Assembly: GCA_965230225.1 (NCBI GenBank)
Contig: CBDDKM010000010.1
Location: 930,001 to 994,000 of the forward strand
DNA from: CALSMU01 sp965230225
GTDB taxonomy: Bacteria > Bacteroidota > Bacteroidia > Flavobacteriales_D > Parvicellaceae
Reading direction: 5' to 3'
DNA: 64,000 nucleotides
Positions within the stretch are counted from its first letter, which is position 1. Each line of letters starts with the position of its first letter. The notes below the pieces were generated by a model. It did no database searches and was not told where the DNA came from. It was given only the letters and a program-made list of their open reading frames with translations. Position numbers and translations under genes: made by a program. This document shows positions 33,723 to 42,863 of this stretch, in pieces.

Positions 33723-36700
33723 ATGAAGAAATTATTATTCATTATCGCATGTTTGTTTTATTTGTTGCTTCCTGCGACTTATTATTCGCAGCAGCACAAC
33801 TTTACTTCATTTGGTGTTGAAGAAGGACTACCTCAATCTCAAGTAATTTGTACGGATCAGGATTCTCTTGGAAGAATATGGATAGGGACCTACGGAGGGG
33901 GACTTAGTGTCTTTGATGGTTCCGGATTTTTTAATTTCAGTGCACAGGATGGATTACCGGACAATATCATCTGGAGTGTAGCGGTTGATCATGACGACCA
34001 CATATGGGTTGGAACAGGAAAAGGACTTGCCTTACTTAAAGACAATGCCATCATTACCTTTGATAAAGACACAGGAGTTCCGGTAGATAATATCTGGGCG
34101 CTTGAAGTAGATCAAAAAGGAACCGTTTGGATTGGAACGGATTATAACGGAATTTATACCTACTCTAATGGCAACTTTAAAAAAATTGAAAATGAAATTG
34201 CCAGCTCAAGCTCTATTTATTCGCTAAATAAAGACCACATGGGTAATGTTTACGCCAGCTATGTTGAAGGTGGCATAAGCATATTCGAATCTGATGGTAG
34301 TAGGTTCATCACCACTTCCAATAACGAACGAATTACAGCAAACTCAATAGAAAATACCAAACTGGGAATTCTACTGGGAACTCAATATGGACTTTATAAA
34401 GTCATTAATGGTAAAATAGAAAAGGACCCCAGATTTGAAACCATCAACAACCTGGACATTACCCAAATTTTTGAAGATAGAAAAGGAAGAATCTGGTTCG
34501 GAACCTTTGGAGATGGAGTATACTATTATGAAGAAGGACACCTAAAACACTTTAACGAGAATAATGGACTCAGTAGCAACTACATTAATACCATCATGGA
34601 AGACCGTGAAGGAAATATTTGGCTGGGAACCGATGGAAGTGGTTTATGCCTATTTCAACACGAAGCTTTTCTACACTACACAAAAAAGGAAGGATTACCA
34701 ACTAATTTGGTGATGTGTATCCTACGGGACTACAAAGACAATTATTGGTTTGGAACTGAAAATGGGCTACACAAAATGAGTGATAGCACCAGTCAAACCT
34801 GGAACAGGGAGGATGGTTTATTATACGATTATATAGTAAACCTCTACGAAGATTATTCAGATCGAATCTGGATAGCCACTCAATGGGGAATCAACCTAAT
34901 GGAAAATGGAAACATCAGCACCATTGAGCACCCACTAACTGAAGAAACTTCTACCCACTGCTTTTACGAGCCGGAACCAGGGAAATATTGGATAGGAACC
35001 GAAGATGGATTGGTTGAGTTATTCTACTCCAATCAAGTTGACTCTGCTCACTACATTTTTGATCATTTTCTGGATTGCGAAATTTTCGACATTCAGCAAT
35101 CTCCAGATGGTGCTGTTTGGATAAGTTCTGCCAATGGTCTATTCACTTATCAAAAAAGTAGATTGCTAAACATTAACAGTGAGTACGAGTCCATGTCTTA
35201 CATGGCTATTGACCACTTAAACAACATTTGGGTAACCTGCCAAAATGGAATCCTACACTACAATTCCAAAACCACCGAAGTAGAAATCTTTAATACAAAA
35301 AACCAGTTGAGTTCTGACTTCTATTACTCCATTGCTTACATGGATGGATCTATATGGGCCGGTACTCATAATGGGTTTGTTCAAATTGTATTAGACGGAG
35401 CAGGCAATTTTGAACGCTCTAGACTTTATAGAAAATCGGATGGTTTTACCGGAATCGAATGTAATGATGGTGCTATTTTGGTAGACAACCATAAAATTTG
35501 GTTTGGGACATTGAAAGGGGCAACTCTATTTAACCCGGAAAAACTTCCTGAAAAAGAATTAGTACCAGATATCCTGATCGATAAAATAATGCTCTTCTCT
35601 CAGGACATTGACTCTTTAAAACAAGTTTACTTGTTAAATGGAAGAAGTTTCTCGTTCGACTATTACCAGAACCACCTTACCTTTTATTATACAGGTATTG
35701 CATTAAGTGCAGCAAAAGACATTGTATTTAGGTACAAACTTGTTGGGTTTGATGAAGAATGGCAACCAGCTACAAAGTCCAGACATGTGAGTTACTCCAA
35801 CATCAAACCTGGAAACTACTCATTTGTTATTCAAGCCAGCATAGACGGAAAAAACTGGAGTGAAAGTGCCGAAATTAGTATCTACATTGCCAAACCTATC
35901 TGGGAAGAAACCTGGTTTATTATCCTATCGGTCATATTAGTTATTTCGATTCTTGTTTTAATTGTACAACAACGAACTAAGAGAATTAACAGACAGAGAA
36001 AAGAACTAGAAATTATTGTTGAGGAAAGAACTCAGGAGATTGTCTTAAAAAACAAAGAACTTGAAATGCTTTCTATTGTTGCCACAAAAATGAATGAGGC
36101 ATTATTAATTACGGATAAACACGGTAATGAGCTCTATTTCAACGACGCCTTTTTAAGAAACTCAGGATATGCCACCAGAGATGCCTTCTACACCAAATAT
36201 GGGCAAAGAATAAAACTTCAGGACATTAGTACCAACAGTGAAATTGAAAACATTATTCAAAATTTTGAATTCGACACCAGAACTGTAATTTATGATTCTT
36301 ACCATGTTAAAAAAGATGGCGAGGTAATGTGGACCACAGCTTCTCTTCGCCCTATCTATAAAAAAGATGGTAAACTGGATAAAATTGCTGCTGTTTATAC
36401 AGACATTACCAACAGAAAACAACTGGAAGAAAGCCTAAAGAAAAACAATAAAGACATTACGGATAGCATTCGATACGCAAAACAAATTCAAAGAGCTCTA
36501 CTACCGAGCCACGAAAAACTAAAAAGCTATTATCCTGAATCATTCATCTACTCTCAAGCTAAAGATATTGTAAGTGGCGATTTCTTCTGGGCTCATAAAA
36601 TTAGAGGTACAGTTGTAATTGTTGCTGCGGACTGTACAGGGCATGGTGTGCCTGGGGCATTTATGAGTCTAATCGGGAATCAATTTCTCAATGAAATTAC

Positions 36701-37208
36701 CAGTAGCATTGAAATAGACAGCCCAGACAAAGCTCTTAACTTTTTGGACAACAGAATTAATGTGGCCTTAAAACAGGATGGAGCCATTGGAAGCTCGAAA
36801 GATGGCATGGACATGGCTATGATTGCCATAGATTCAGGCAACCTTAAAGCACAGTTTAGCGGAGCCAACAACCCACTATATTTAGTCCGAAACAAGGAAC
36901 TAATCATTATCAAACCTACCAATGAATCCATAGGTGGATACAGGGACGAGAAAAAGAAGTTTAACCTGGAGGATATCAACCTACAAATTGACGATTGTTT
37001 ATATGTGTTCTCAGATGGATACATTGACCAGTTTGGAGGACCGAAAAACAAAAAATTTATGCGTTCCAGATTTAAGAAATTACTTCTCGAAGTCAACCAT
37101 CTTCCAATGGATAAACAGAGAGAAAGAATCAGAGAACGTTTTCTGGACTGGAAAGGTGAAAACAAGCAACTGGACGATGTGCTTGTGATCGGAATTAGAA
37201 TCAAATAA
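33723..37208 (+). CDS. Propeller-Y_Y_Y-PAS-SpoIIE sensor phosphatase
   Basis: 1161 residues. Signal/TM at the N-terminus, then a periplasmic double seven-bladed propeller of two-component-regulator type (repeats such as GRIWIGTYGGGLSVFD and GNIWLGTDGSGLCLF), a Y_Y_Y domain (YKLVGFDEEWQPATKS), one helix at about 730-750, a coiled coil, a PAS domain (about 782-896), and a SpoIIE PP2C phosphatase. Phosphatase metal ligands are in SGDFFW, ADCTGHGVPGAFMS and FSDGYIDQFG. It lacks the histidine kinase usually found behind this sensor. I infer that an external ligand controls dephosphorylation of a cytoplasmic protein, perhaps an anti-sigma antagonist. The next gene starts on its stop codon (TAATG). 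Confidence 0.9.
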   Translation: MKKLLFIIACLFYLLLPATYYSQQHNFTSFGVEEGLPQSQVICTDQDSLGRIWIGTYGGGLSVFDGSGFFNFSAQDGLPDNIIWSVAVDHDDHIWVGTGKGLALLKDNAIITFDKDTGVPVDNIWALEVDQKGTVWIGTDYNGIYTYSNGNFKKIENEIASSSSIYSLNKDHMGNVYASYVEGGISIFESDGSRFITTSNNERITANSIENTKLGILLGTQYGLYKVINGKIEKDPRFETINNLDITQIFEDRKGRIWFGTFGDGVYYYEEGHLKHFNENNGLSSNYINTIMEDREGNIWLGTDGSGLCLFQHEAFLHYTKKEGLPTNLVMCILRDYKDNYWFGTENGLHKMSDSTSQTWNREDGLLYDYIVNLYEDYSDRIWIATQWGINLMENGNISTIEHPLTEETSTHCFYEPEPGKYWIGTEDGLVELFYSNQVDSAHYIFDHFLDCEIFDIQQSPDGAVWISSANGLFTYQKSRLLNINSEYESMSYMAIDHLNNIWVTCQNGILHYNSKTTEVEIFNTKNQLSSDFYYSIAYMDGSIWAGTHNGFVQIVLDGAGNFERSRLYRKSDGFTGIECNDGAILVDNHKIWFGTLKGATLFNPEKLPEKELVPDILIDKIMLFSQDIDSLKQVYLLNGRSFSFDYYQNHLTFYYTGIALSAAKDIVFRYKLVGFDEEWQPATKSRHVSYSNIKPGNYSFVIQASIDGKNWSESAEISIYIAKPIWEETWFIILSVILVISILVLIVQQRTKRINRQRKELEIIVEERTQEIVLKNKELEMLSIVATKMNEALLITDKHGNELYFNDAFLRNSGYATRDAFYTKYGQRIKLQDISTNSEIENIIQNFEFDTRTVIYDSYHVKKDGEVMWTTASLRPIYKKDGKLDKIAAVYTDITNRKQLEESLKKNNKDITDSIRYAKQIQRALLPSHEKLKSYYPESFIYSQAKDIVSGDFFWAHKIRGTVVIVAADCTGHGVPGAFMSLIGNQFLNEITSSIEIDSPDKALNFLDNRINVALKQDGAIGSSKDGMDMAMIAIDSGNLKAQFSGANNPLYLVRNKELIIIKPTNESIGGYRDEKKKFNLEDINLQIDDCLYVFSDGYIDQFGGPKNKKFMRSRFKKLLLEVNHLPMDKQRERIRERFLDWKGENKQLDDVLVIGIRIK

Positions 37209-38101
37209 TGAACTACGTTTATTTAATCGTTTGCTTATTAGTACTGGGAATTACCCTTTATTTTGTTTTCACGAGATTACTTGGTAATTCTACATCGACA
37301 GGATGGAAATCCACTACCCAGCCTCTTACTTCCAAACAGAAACAAATTTTAGCCAATAAGGTTAACTATTATCAGAACCTATCGCCAGAAGAAAAGACCC
37401 TTTTTGAACACAAGACAAAAGAGTTCCTCCATAATGTAAGCATCATTGGAGTGGACACTACGGTTACCGAAGAAGATCAAATACTAGTAGCATCCAGTGC
37501 AATCATTCCAATTTTTAAGTTTCCAAACTGGAGGTACCTTAACCTTAGCGAAGTAATTCTCTACCCCTCACATTTTAATCATCATTTTCAGACTGACGGA
37601 AATTTTCGTTTTATAAAAGGAATGGTTGGAACTGGATATATGGAAGGAAAAATGATTCTATCAAAGCCTACTCTACACCATGGTTTTAGCAACACAAAAG
37701 ACAAACAAAACACTGCCATACACGAATTTGTTCACCTCATAGACAAGGCAGATGGCAAAATAGATGGTGTTCCTCGCCTTTTGTTAGAAGAGCCTAACGT
37801 CATTCCATGGCTCAATTTAATGCAAAAGCATATTCAGCATATTTGTAATGAAGAGTCTGACATAGAGCCTTATGGAGCAACGAGTAATATCGAGTTTTTC
37901 TCTGTTTCAAGCGAATACTTCTTTGAGCGTCCTAAGCTAATGAAGAAAAAACACCCTGAGTTATATAGCTATCTGGAAGAAATTTTTGATCAGGACATGA
38001 CTAAAAGAGTAAAGTCATTCTCTAAAAAATCCACAGGAAGAAATGAAAAGTGTCCCTGCGGCTCCGGTAAAAAATTTAAGCATTGCTGCTTAGTCAATTA
38101 A
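37208..38101 (+). CDS. mtfA: MtfA-like zinc peptidase with SEC-C tail
   Basis: 297 residues. An N-terminal membrane helix is followed by an M90/MtfA domain: NTAIHEFVHLIDKADG carries the HExxH zinc site (His 172), and VSSEYFFERP supplies the third ligand Glu. E. coli MtfA is a soluble aminopeptidase that binds the Mlc repressor. The C-terminal 23 residues GRNEKCPCGSGKKFKHCC are a SEC-C zinc motif as in SecA, unusual in this family. Its ATG shares a base with the stop of the upstream sensor phosphatase, so translation is coupled and the two probably act together. Confidence 0.85.
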   Translation: MNYVYLIVCLLVLGITLYFVFTRLLGNSTSTGWKSTTQPLTSKQKQILANKVNYYQNLSPEEKTLFEHKTKEFLHNVSIIGVDTTVTEEDQILVASSAIIPIFKFPNWRYLNLSEVILYPSHFNHHFQTDGNFRFIKGMVGTGYMEGKMILSKPTLHHGFSNTKDKQNTAIHEFVHLIDKADGKIDGVPRLLLEEPNVIPWLNLMQKHIQHICNEESDIEPYGATSNIEFFSVSSEYFFERPKLMKKKHPELYSYLEEIFDQDMTKRVKSFSKKSTGRNEKCPCGSGKKFKHCCLVN

Positions 38102-38168
38102 GCACGGACATGAACAACAAATTCTTCCAATTGTAATCTTTATTACATTACTCAATCGTATTTTGATA

Positions 38169-38176
38169 TACATTTG
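38169..38176 (+). promoter_or_regulatory. -7 element of the copper operon
   Basis: TACATTTG matches TAnnTTTG, four bases before the GTG start at 38181. It indicates that the next four genes have their own promoter. Confidence 0.55.
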
Positions 38177-38180
38177 TACT

Positions 38181-38564
38181 GTGCAACAAGGGAAAAAATA
38201 CATTGCATTGTTTTTTATCACCATTATCTCATTTGGGATTCTTTGGCAGGATGCTGTATTGATTAATTTCCTTTGTATGCAAGACACTATTGAGGCCGAA
38301 CATTGTGAAAACAAAAGCCAACCAGAGCTCCAATGCCACGGAAAGTGTCATCTGCAAAAACAACTTACTCTTGAGAATAACGAAGTTCCTAACGAAAGAA
38401 GTGAACGAGTAAACCTTAGTCAGTTTTGGTTATTGGGTTACCAATCTTTTGTTGAACTCTCTCCAGACAACACCGAAAAACAGATTGATCAATCCGGATA
38501 TAGATCATTAAAGGGGCTTCTTATCCCCGAAGTTATTTTCCACCCTCCGGAATCTATTTCTTAA
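38181..38564 (+). CDS. Small Cys-rich membrane protein, probable metal homeostasis
   Basis: 127 residues from GTG 38181; a TTG at 38163 would lie upstream of the promoter element. One N-terminal membrane segment (IALFFITIISFGILW) is followed by a periplasmic part with FLCMQDTIEAEHCENK and ELQCHGKCHLQKQL. The CxGKCHL pattern occurs in small proteins placed in metal, often copper, loci of Bacteroidota. It is first in an operon with an MbnP/MbnH pair, which supports the copper link. The function is inferred from context only. Confidence 0.55.
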   Translation: MQQGKKYIALFFITIISFGILWQDAVLINFLCMQDTIEAEHCENKSQPELQCHGKCHLQKQLTLENNEVPNERSERVNLSQFWLLGYQSFVELSPDNTEKQIDQSGYRSLKGLLIPEVIFHPPESIS

Positions 38565-38616
38565 TCGGAGGAAAAAAGCACTTTTGAGTGCAAACTGGTA
38601 AATAACAACAATTAGA

Positions 38617-39546
38617 ATGAAATCAATTCTCGTTTTAATTGCCCTGCTATTCAATACCGTCGTTTTCGCTTGCGATCATTGCAACATTTTCATGAACCTA
38701 TCGCCAAACGACTACAAAAATTCGTTTGGAGTATATATGCGCACCCGAACCATGTTTGGTGAATACAACATTGTTGGGAGGATAATTGAAAAACATGCAA
38801 GTCACAACAATTTCAAGTATTGGAACAAGGCAGTTACAGAACAGTACAACACATTAGAATTAAGAGGTAGTTTTTATATCAAAGAGAAATGGAACACACA
38901 GATCATTGTTCCTATTTCCAATAATTATCGCCTAATAGATGATGATACAGATATGAATGTAAGTGGAATAGGAGACCCTATTATATTTCAAAGGTATCAG
39001 CTGTACAACACTAAATGTATTTCCGATACCATGAACTTCTCGCAAAGAATTACTTTGGGAGCCGGGGTTAAACTTCCGCTGGGAAGCATTTACAAAACGT
39101 ATCATGGAACAATGGCAGATATAGACATGCAACCGGGAACGGGGAGTACAGATGCTCTACTATCTTTCACCTATTTAGCAAGATATAAAAGCACCGGAAT
39201 AAACCTTAATACTAATTACAAATTAAACACGTTTAACAAAGAGCAATACAAGTATGGAAATGCCCTTAATATTAATGCGGATGTTTTTCAATTCATCCCA
39301 ATAAAAAAGGTACAACTAATGGCATACACCGGTATATACGCTGAATATTCTGCTTATGATGAAACAACAGAACTTCATTATGACACTGGTGGTGCAACCT
39401 ATTTTGTAAATTCGGGTCTTAAATTATACACTAATACTATTGCTTTAACAACTCAGTTACAACTGGCTACTTCCAACCAATTAAATGGAACCAGTCAGTT
39501 AAACTCAAAACACCGATTTTTTGCCGGTGTTAATTATAACTTTTAA
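38617..39546 (+). CDS. Outer-membrane transporter-like protein of the copper operon
   Basis: 309 residues. Signal peptide MKSILVLIALLFNTVVFA, then CDHCNIFMNL at the mature N-terminus, a possible metal-binding CxxC. The remainder has porin-like strands (YMRTRTMFGEYNIVGR, ISNNYRLIDDDTDMNVSGIGDPI, RITLGAGVKLPLGS, FFAGVNYNF at the end). It lies 52 bases after the Cys-rich protein with a small hairpin in the gap, and two bases before the MbnP-like gene. A role in passage or storage of a metal is inference. Confidence 0.6.
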   Translation: MKSILVLIALLFNTVVFACDHCNIFMNLSPNDYKNSFGVYMRTRTMFGEYNIVGRIIEKHASHNNFKYWNKAVTEQYNTLELRGSFYIKEKWNTQIIVPISNNYRLIDDDTDMNVSGIGDPIIFQRYQLYNTKCISDTMNFSQRITLGAGVKLPLGSIYKTYHGTMADIDMQPGTGSTDALLSFTYLARYKSTGINLNTNYKLNTFNKEQYKYGNALNINADVFQFIPIKKVQLMAYTGIYAEYSAYDETTELHYDTGGATYFVNSGLKLYTNTIALTTQLQLATSNQLNGTSQLNSKHRFFAGVNYNF

Positions 39547-39548
39547 CT

Positions 39549-40406
39549 ATGAAAACGAATAAATTTTTATCATACGCATTAGCAGGTACAATTGTGGCAT
39601 TTGGAGCTTCAGCTTGTAAGAAAAAAGGGTGTACCGACCCTATTGCATCTAACTACGATTCCAACGCCAAAAAGGATGATGGATCCTGTGAATATGATAC
39701 CGCAACGCCCGGACATCAAGTCACTTTCACTTTTTCTCACAATTTTGATGGGACTTCCATTGAGAACTCGGATTTTAATCAATTAAACCACACCAATGCA
39801 AATGGAGAAGTAATGAGCTTCACTCACATGCAATACCTTGTTTCCGACATTACTTTCTACAAATCCAATGGGGATAGCGTGGTTATTGACGGATATAACT
39901 TTGTAGATTTAACCAACAGTGGTTCCATGAGCTACAATCCTGGATTTACACTAGACGAAGGAACATATACCGGAATTGGATTAACTTTTGGATTTAACGA
40001 AGCAGACAACATTTCTGGGGCATATCCTGATTTAAATGCTGCTAGCTGGAGCTGGCCTGCCATGATTGGTGGAGGATACCATTACTTAAAAATGGAAGGA
40101 AGATACATCGACTCTAGCACAGATACTGTTAGCTATCAGTACCACATGGGAACTGCAAGAGAAATAACTCCAACAGATACCATTTTCCATAACAACCATT
40201 TCTTAAGCATGTTACCAAACTCTGGTTTCACTTTATCTGGAGATGCCAACATCGAAATTAAAATGAACATGGCCGAATGGTTTAAAAACCCTATCACCTG
40301 GGACCTAAACACTTACTTTTCTATGCTAATGCCTAACTACACTGCACAAATTATGATGCACCAAAATGGGCCAGACGTATTTGAATTAGGTACTATTACA
40401 CAATAA
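39549..40406 (+). CDS. MbnP-family copper-binding lipoprotein
   Basis: 285 residues. A lipobox (GASAC, Cys 23) is followed by a short module GCTDPIASNYD...DDGSCEY and then the MbnP domain. Typical are VTFTFSHNFDG, MQYLVSDITFY, and the Trp/Lys-containing segment WSWPAM...GYHYLKMEGRY (about 167-186). MbnP proteins are periplasmic copper binders that, in studied methanotrophs, use a Trp converted to kynurenine by the partner MbnH. The MbnH-like peroxidase is the next gene, which supports the assignment. Trp 167 or Trp 169 is the candidate for modification (inference). Confidence 0.8.
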   Translation: MKTNKFLSYALAGTIVAFGASACKKKGCTDPIASNYDSNAKKDDGSCEYDTATPGHQVTFTFSHNFDGTSIENSDFNQLNHTNANGEVMSFTHMQYLVSDITFYKSNGDSVVIDGYNFVDLTNSGSMSYNPGFTLDEGTYTGIGLTFGFNEADNISGAYPDLNAASWSWPAMIGGGYHYLKMEGRYIDSSTDTVSYQYHMGTAREITPTDTIFHNNHFLSMLPNSGFTLSGDANIEIKMNMAEWFKNPITWDLNTYFSMLMPNYTAQIMMHQNGPDVFELGTITQ

Positions 40407-40419
40407 TTTGATATATTCA

Positions 40420-40442
40420 GGGGGAGAGAAATACTCTCCCCC
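40420..40442 (+). promoter_or_regulatory. Stable hairpin between the MbnP and MbnH genes
   Basis: GGGGGAGAG, loop AAATA, CTCTCCCCC: a perfect 9-base-pair stem with no T run. It lies in the 50-base gap inside the operon, where it could protect the mbnP mRNA or reduce expression of the peroxidase. Confidence 0.5.
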
Positions 40443-40456
40443 AACTTTAACTTACC

Positions 40457-41596
40457 ATGAAACGGCAACTACTTATACTTATTCTGATCATCACCACTGT
40501 AGGTGTTTCCTCTTGTAGAAGAGAAAAAGGGTGTACTGATCCAGCGGCATTAAACTATAATGAATTTGCACAAAGAGACGATGGCTCTTGCGAATATCCA
40601 CCAGATGGAATGACAGGCGCTGAATTAGATGTTCCGGAGATTTTCGACTTGTATTTGCCAGGACCGGTAACCCCTCAAGACAATCCCTTAACCGAAGAGG
40701 GAATTTACTTAGGTAGAAAATTGTTTTATGAGCCAATGCTTTCTGGAGACGGATCACAGGCATGTGCTGATTGTCATAACCCCGCCAATGCCTTTACTGA
40801 TAATGAAGAACAATTTAGTACGGGAATTGATGGACTAATGGGTGACAGAAATTCCATGCCTATATTTAACATTGCCTGGAACTACAACGACAAATACTTT
40901 TGGGATGGTCGTTCTGTAGGAGCAGAAGCACAAGCTTTTGGACCGGTAGTAAACCCAATTGAAATGCATGAAACATGGCCAAATGCCGTAGCCAAACTTC
41001 AAGCTACGACAGATTATCCTCCATTGTTTCAACAAGCTTTTGGGACTTCTACCATAGACTCCAACTTGGTGGTAAAAGCCATCGCTCAATTTGAAAGAAC
41101 GTTGATTTCAGGAAACTCCAGATTTGATCGCTTTGTATTGAATCAGGAGACCTTAACCGCCTCAGAACTTAGTGGATACGACATTTTTATGGACGAAAAT
41201 GGAGGAGATTGTTTTCACTGTCATGGAGACCCTACCAATCCACTTTGGACAGACAATGCATTCCATAACAACGGACTGGATGCTACTTTTACAGACAACG
41301 GATTGGGAGACGTAACGGGTGACCCAAATGATAATGGAAAATTCAAAACACCTTCATTGAGAAATCTTGTATTTACTGCACCATACATGCACGATGGTAG
41401 GTTTGCTACACTGGAAGAAGTAATTCTTCACTACAGCATTGGTTTACAAAACTCACCTACTATTGACCCTTTAATGAAAAATGTAAGCTCTGGTGGAGCA
41501 CAATTATCTCCACAGGAAATGCTTGACCTAAAAGCTTTTCTACTCACCCTTACCGATAGTAGTTTCATCAATAATCCAGCATATCAGGCACCGTAA
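40457..41596 (+). CDS. Dihaem cytochrome-c peroxidase of MbnH/MauG type
   Basis: 379 residues. Lipobox VSSC (Cys 20), then the same GCTDPxAxNY...DDGSCEY module as in the neighbour. Two haem-binding motifs, CADCH at 103-107 and CFHCH at 252-256, and the conserved PYMHDGRF show a bacterial dihaem peroxidase. With an MbnP gene directly upstream, the likely activity is oxidation of a Trp in MbnP rather than only peroxide removal, as described for MbnH. A classical cytochrome-c peroxidase cannot be excluded by motif alone. Confidence 0.82.
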   Translation: MKRQLLILILIITTVGVSSCRREKGCTDPAALNYNEFAQRDDGSCEYPPDGMTGAELDVPEIFDLYLPGPVTPQDNPLTEEGIYLGRKLFYEPMLSGDGSQACADCHNPANAFTDNEEQFSTGIDGLMGDRNSMPIFNIAWNYNDKYFWDGRSVGAEAQAFGPVVNPIEMHETWPNAVAKLQATTDYPPLFQQAFGTSTIDSNLVVKAIAQFERTLISGNSRFDRFVLNQETLTASELSGYDIFMDENGGDCFHCHGDPTNPLWTDNAFHNNGLDATFTDNGLGDVTGDPNDNGKFKTPSLRNLVFTAPYMHDGRFATLEEVILHYSIGLQNSPTIDPLMKNVSSGGAQLSPQEMLDLKAFLLTLTDSSFINNPAYQAP

Positions 41597-41613
41597 GTCG
41601 CATGAACTCTTAT

Positions 41614-41630
41614 CTTTAATCTGATTAAAG
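41614..41630. repeat. 17-base palindrome CTTTAATC-T-GATTAAAG
   Basis: A near-perfect inverted repeat with a single central base, too tight for an RNA hairpin loop, directly upstream of the TPR gene. It may be an operator; no matching copy was noticed elsewhere in the window. Confidence 0.3.
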
Positions 41631-41638
41631 CCACGTTC

Positions 41639-42835
41639 ATGAAAAAAATAATCCTATCCTTACTTCTGGTTGTTCCTGTATTGGCCGGATTTGGACAGCT
41701 TTCTAAAAAAGAAGCTAAAGCAATAGAAAAGTCCATCAAGTTTTACGAAGATCAAAAGTACGACAAAGCCATTGATAAGCTTTCTCCTGTTCTTGAAAAA
41801 TACAAGTACAACGATAAGCTTTGGGAGCTAAACATTGAGTACTACTTCAGAGGGTACATGAAGGAAAGGTCTTCCCTGAACTCACTTGCTAAACTTCTGG
41901 GAGATATTGAAATGAAGGATGACGACGGAAACCCAATGCAGGTAACCATTTCTTCGAGTGGTATGTTTAGTCTGGACTCATTTTTAGAGCAATGTGCCAG
42001 AAACTCCAGACTAATCAACAATGCTCAAATGGCTAACATTTACTTAAGAAACTTTTTGGTTGACATCCCTGTTGACACAGCAGTATCAGAAGAGGCTAAA
42101 GGATACTTCCACCAGGCAGAAGGTGAATTCCAGAAAAAGAACTATTCTAAAGCAATAGAATACTACGGAAAAGCCCTTGAGGTTGAACCGGAGTATTACA
42201 AGGCTGCACTTTACCTTGGTGACTGCCACTGGGCTGATGGAAGACCAGAAAAGGCACTTACCTACTTTAAAAAAGCAGTAGAAAAACAACCATCATTACT
42301 AGAACCAAGAAAATATGTTACGGATGCGTTGTTAGACATTGGTGAAACGAAAAAAGCATATACCGCCTGTATTGATGGTATTATAGCCTACCCAGATGGA
42401 GATATGTTTAGAAGAATGGACGAAATTTGCAATAAGCTTGGAAAAGAATTTGAACAAGGTTGGATTGCAAGAGATTTCACCTTAAATGCAGTGGACAAAG
42501 AACAACCATCTATTGAGGCAACTCCTTGGAATTATTATCGAGAAGCTAAATCCAAAATTGAGCCGTTTTGTGACAAAAATGGTATCATCATCAAACAAAA
42601 TGATCTAACCAAGCAAAAGTACCTGGAGACTTATTGCTGGGAATACATGTTAAAGAACACTGAGGATAAGCAATTCGAATTTGCTAGAAAAGCAATGAAC
42701 TCAGGATACTTAGACTGTTACGCTTTAGTTTCTATGTATCATATTTCTATCTACAATCAGTTTGAGGATTTTGCAGGTAATAACGCATCCAGAATTCACG
42801 ACTATTTCAATTTGATCCTTACATCGGACAAATAA
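41639..42835 (+). CDS. Secreted TPR protein
   Basis: 398 residues. Signal peptide MKKIILSLLLVVPVLAGFGQ, then tetratricopeptide repeats; two are clear (YFHQAEGEFQKKNYSKAIEYYGKALEVEPEYYKAALYLG in part and CHWADGRPEKALTYFKKAVEKQPSLLEPRKY in part). The C-terminal 150 residues are alpha-helical and hold several Cys/Trp without recognisable motifs. Such periplasmic TPR proteins act as scaffolds. No partner is indicated by the context. Confidence 0.65.
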   Translation: MKKIILSLLLVVPVLAGFGQLSKKEAKAIEKSIKFYEDQKYDKAIDKLSPVLEKYKYNDKLWELNIEYYFRGYMKERSSLNSLAKLLGDIEMKDDDGNPMQVTISSSGMFSLDSFLEQCARNSRLINNAQMANIYLRNFLVDIPVDTAVSEEAKGYFHQAEGEFQKKNYSKAIEYYGKALEVEPEYYKAALYLGDCHWADGRPEKALTYFKKAVEKQPSLLEPRKYVTDALLDIGETKKAYTACIDGIIAYPDGDMFRRMDEICNKLGKEFEQGWIARDFTLNAVDKEQPSIEATPWNYYREAKSKIEPFCDKNGIIIKQNDLTKQKYLETYCWEYMLKNTEDKQFEFARKAMNSGYLDCYALVSMYHISIYNQFEDFAGNNASRIHDYFNLILTSDK

Positions 42836-42851
42836 TTAGACGGAATCTTCC

Positions 42852-42859
42852 TATTTTTG
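42852..42859 (+). promoter_or_regulatory. -7 element of the DUF2452 gene
   Basis: TATTTTTG matches TAnnTTTG and ends four bases before the ATG at 42864, giving a leader of almost no length. Confidence 0.55.
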
Positions 42860-42863
42860 CAAT

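Noticed and set aside
36680..37204. Long open frame of 174 codons on the minus strand inside the SpoIIE domain
   Set aside because: It lies wholly antisense to a well-supported domain and has no recognisable protein features.
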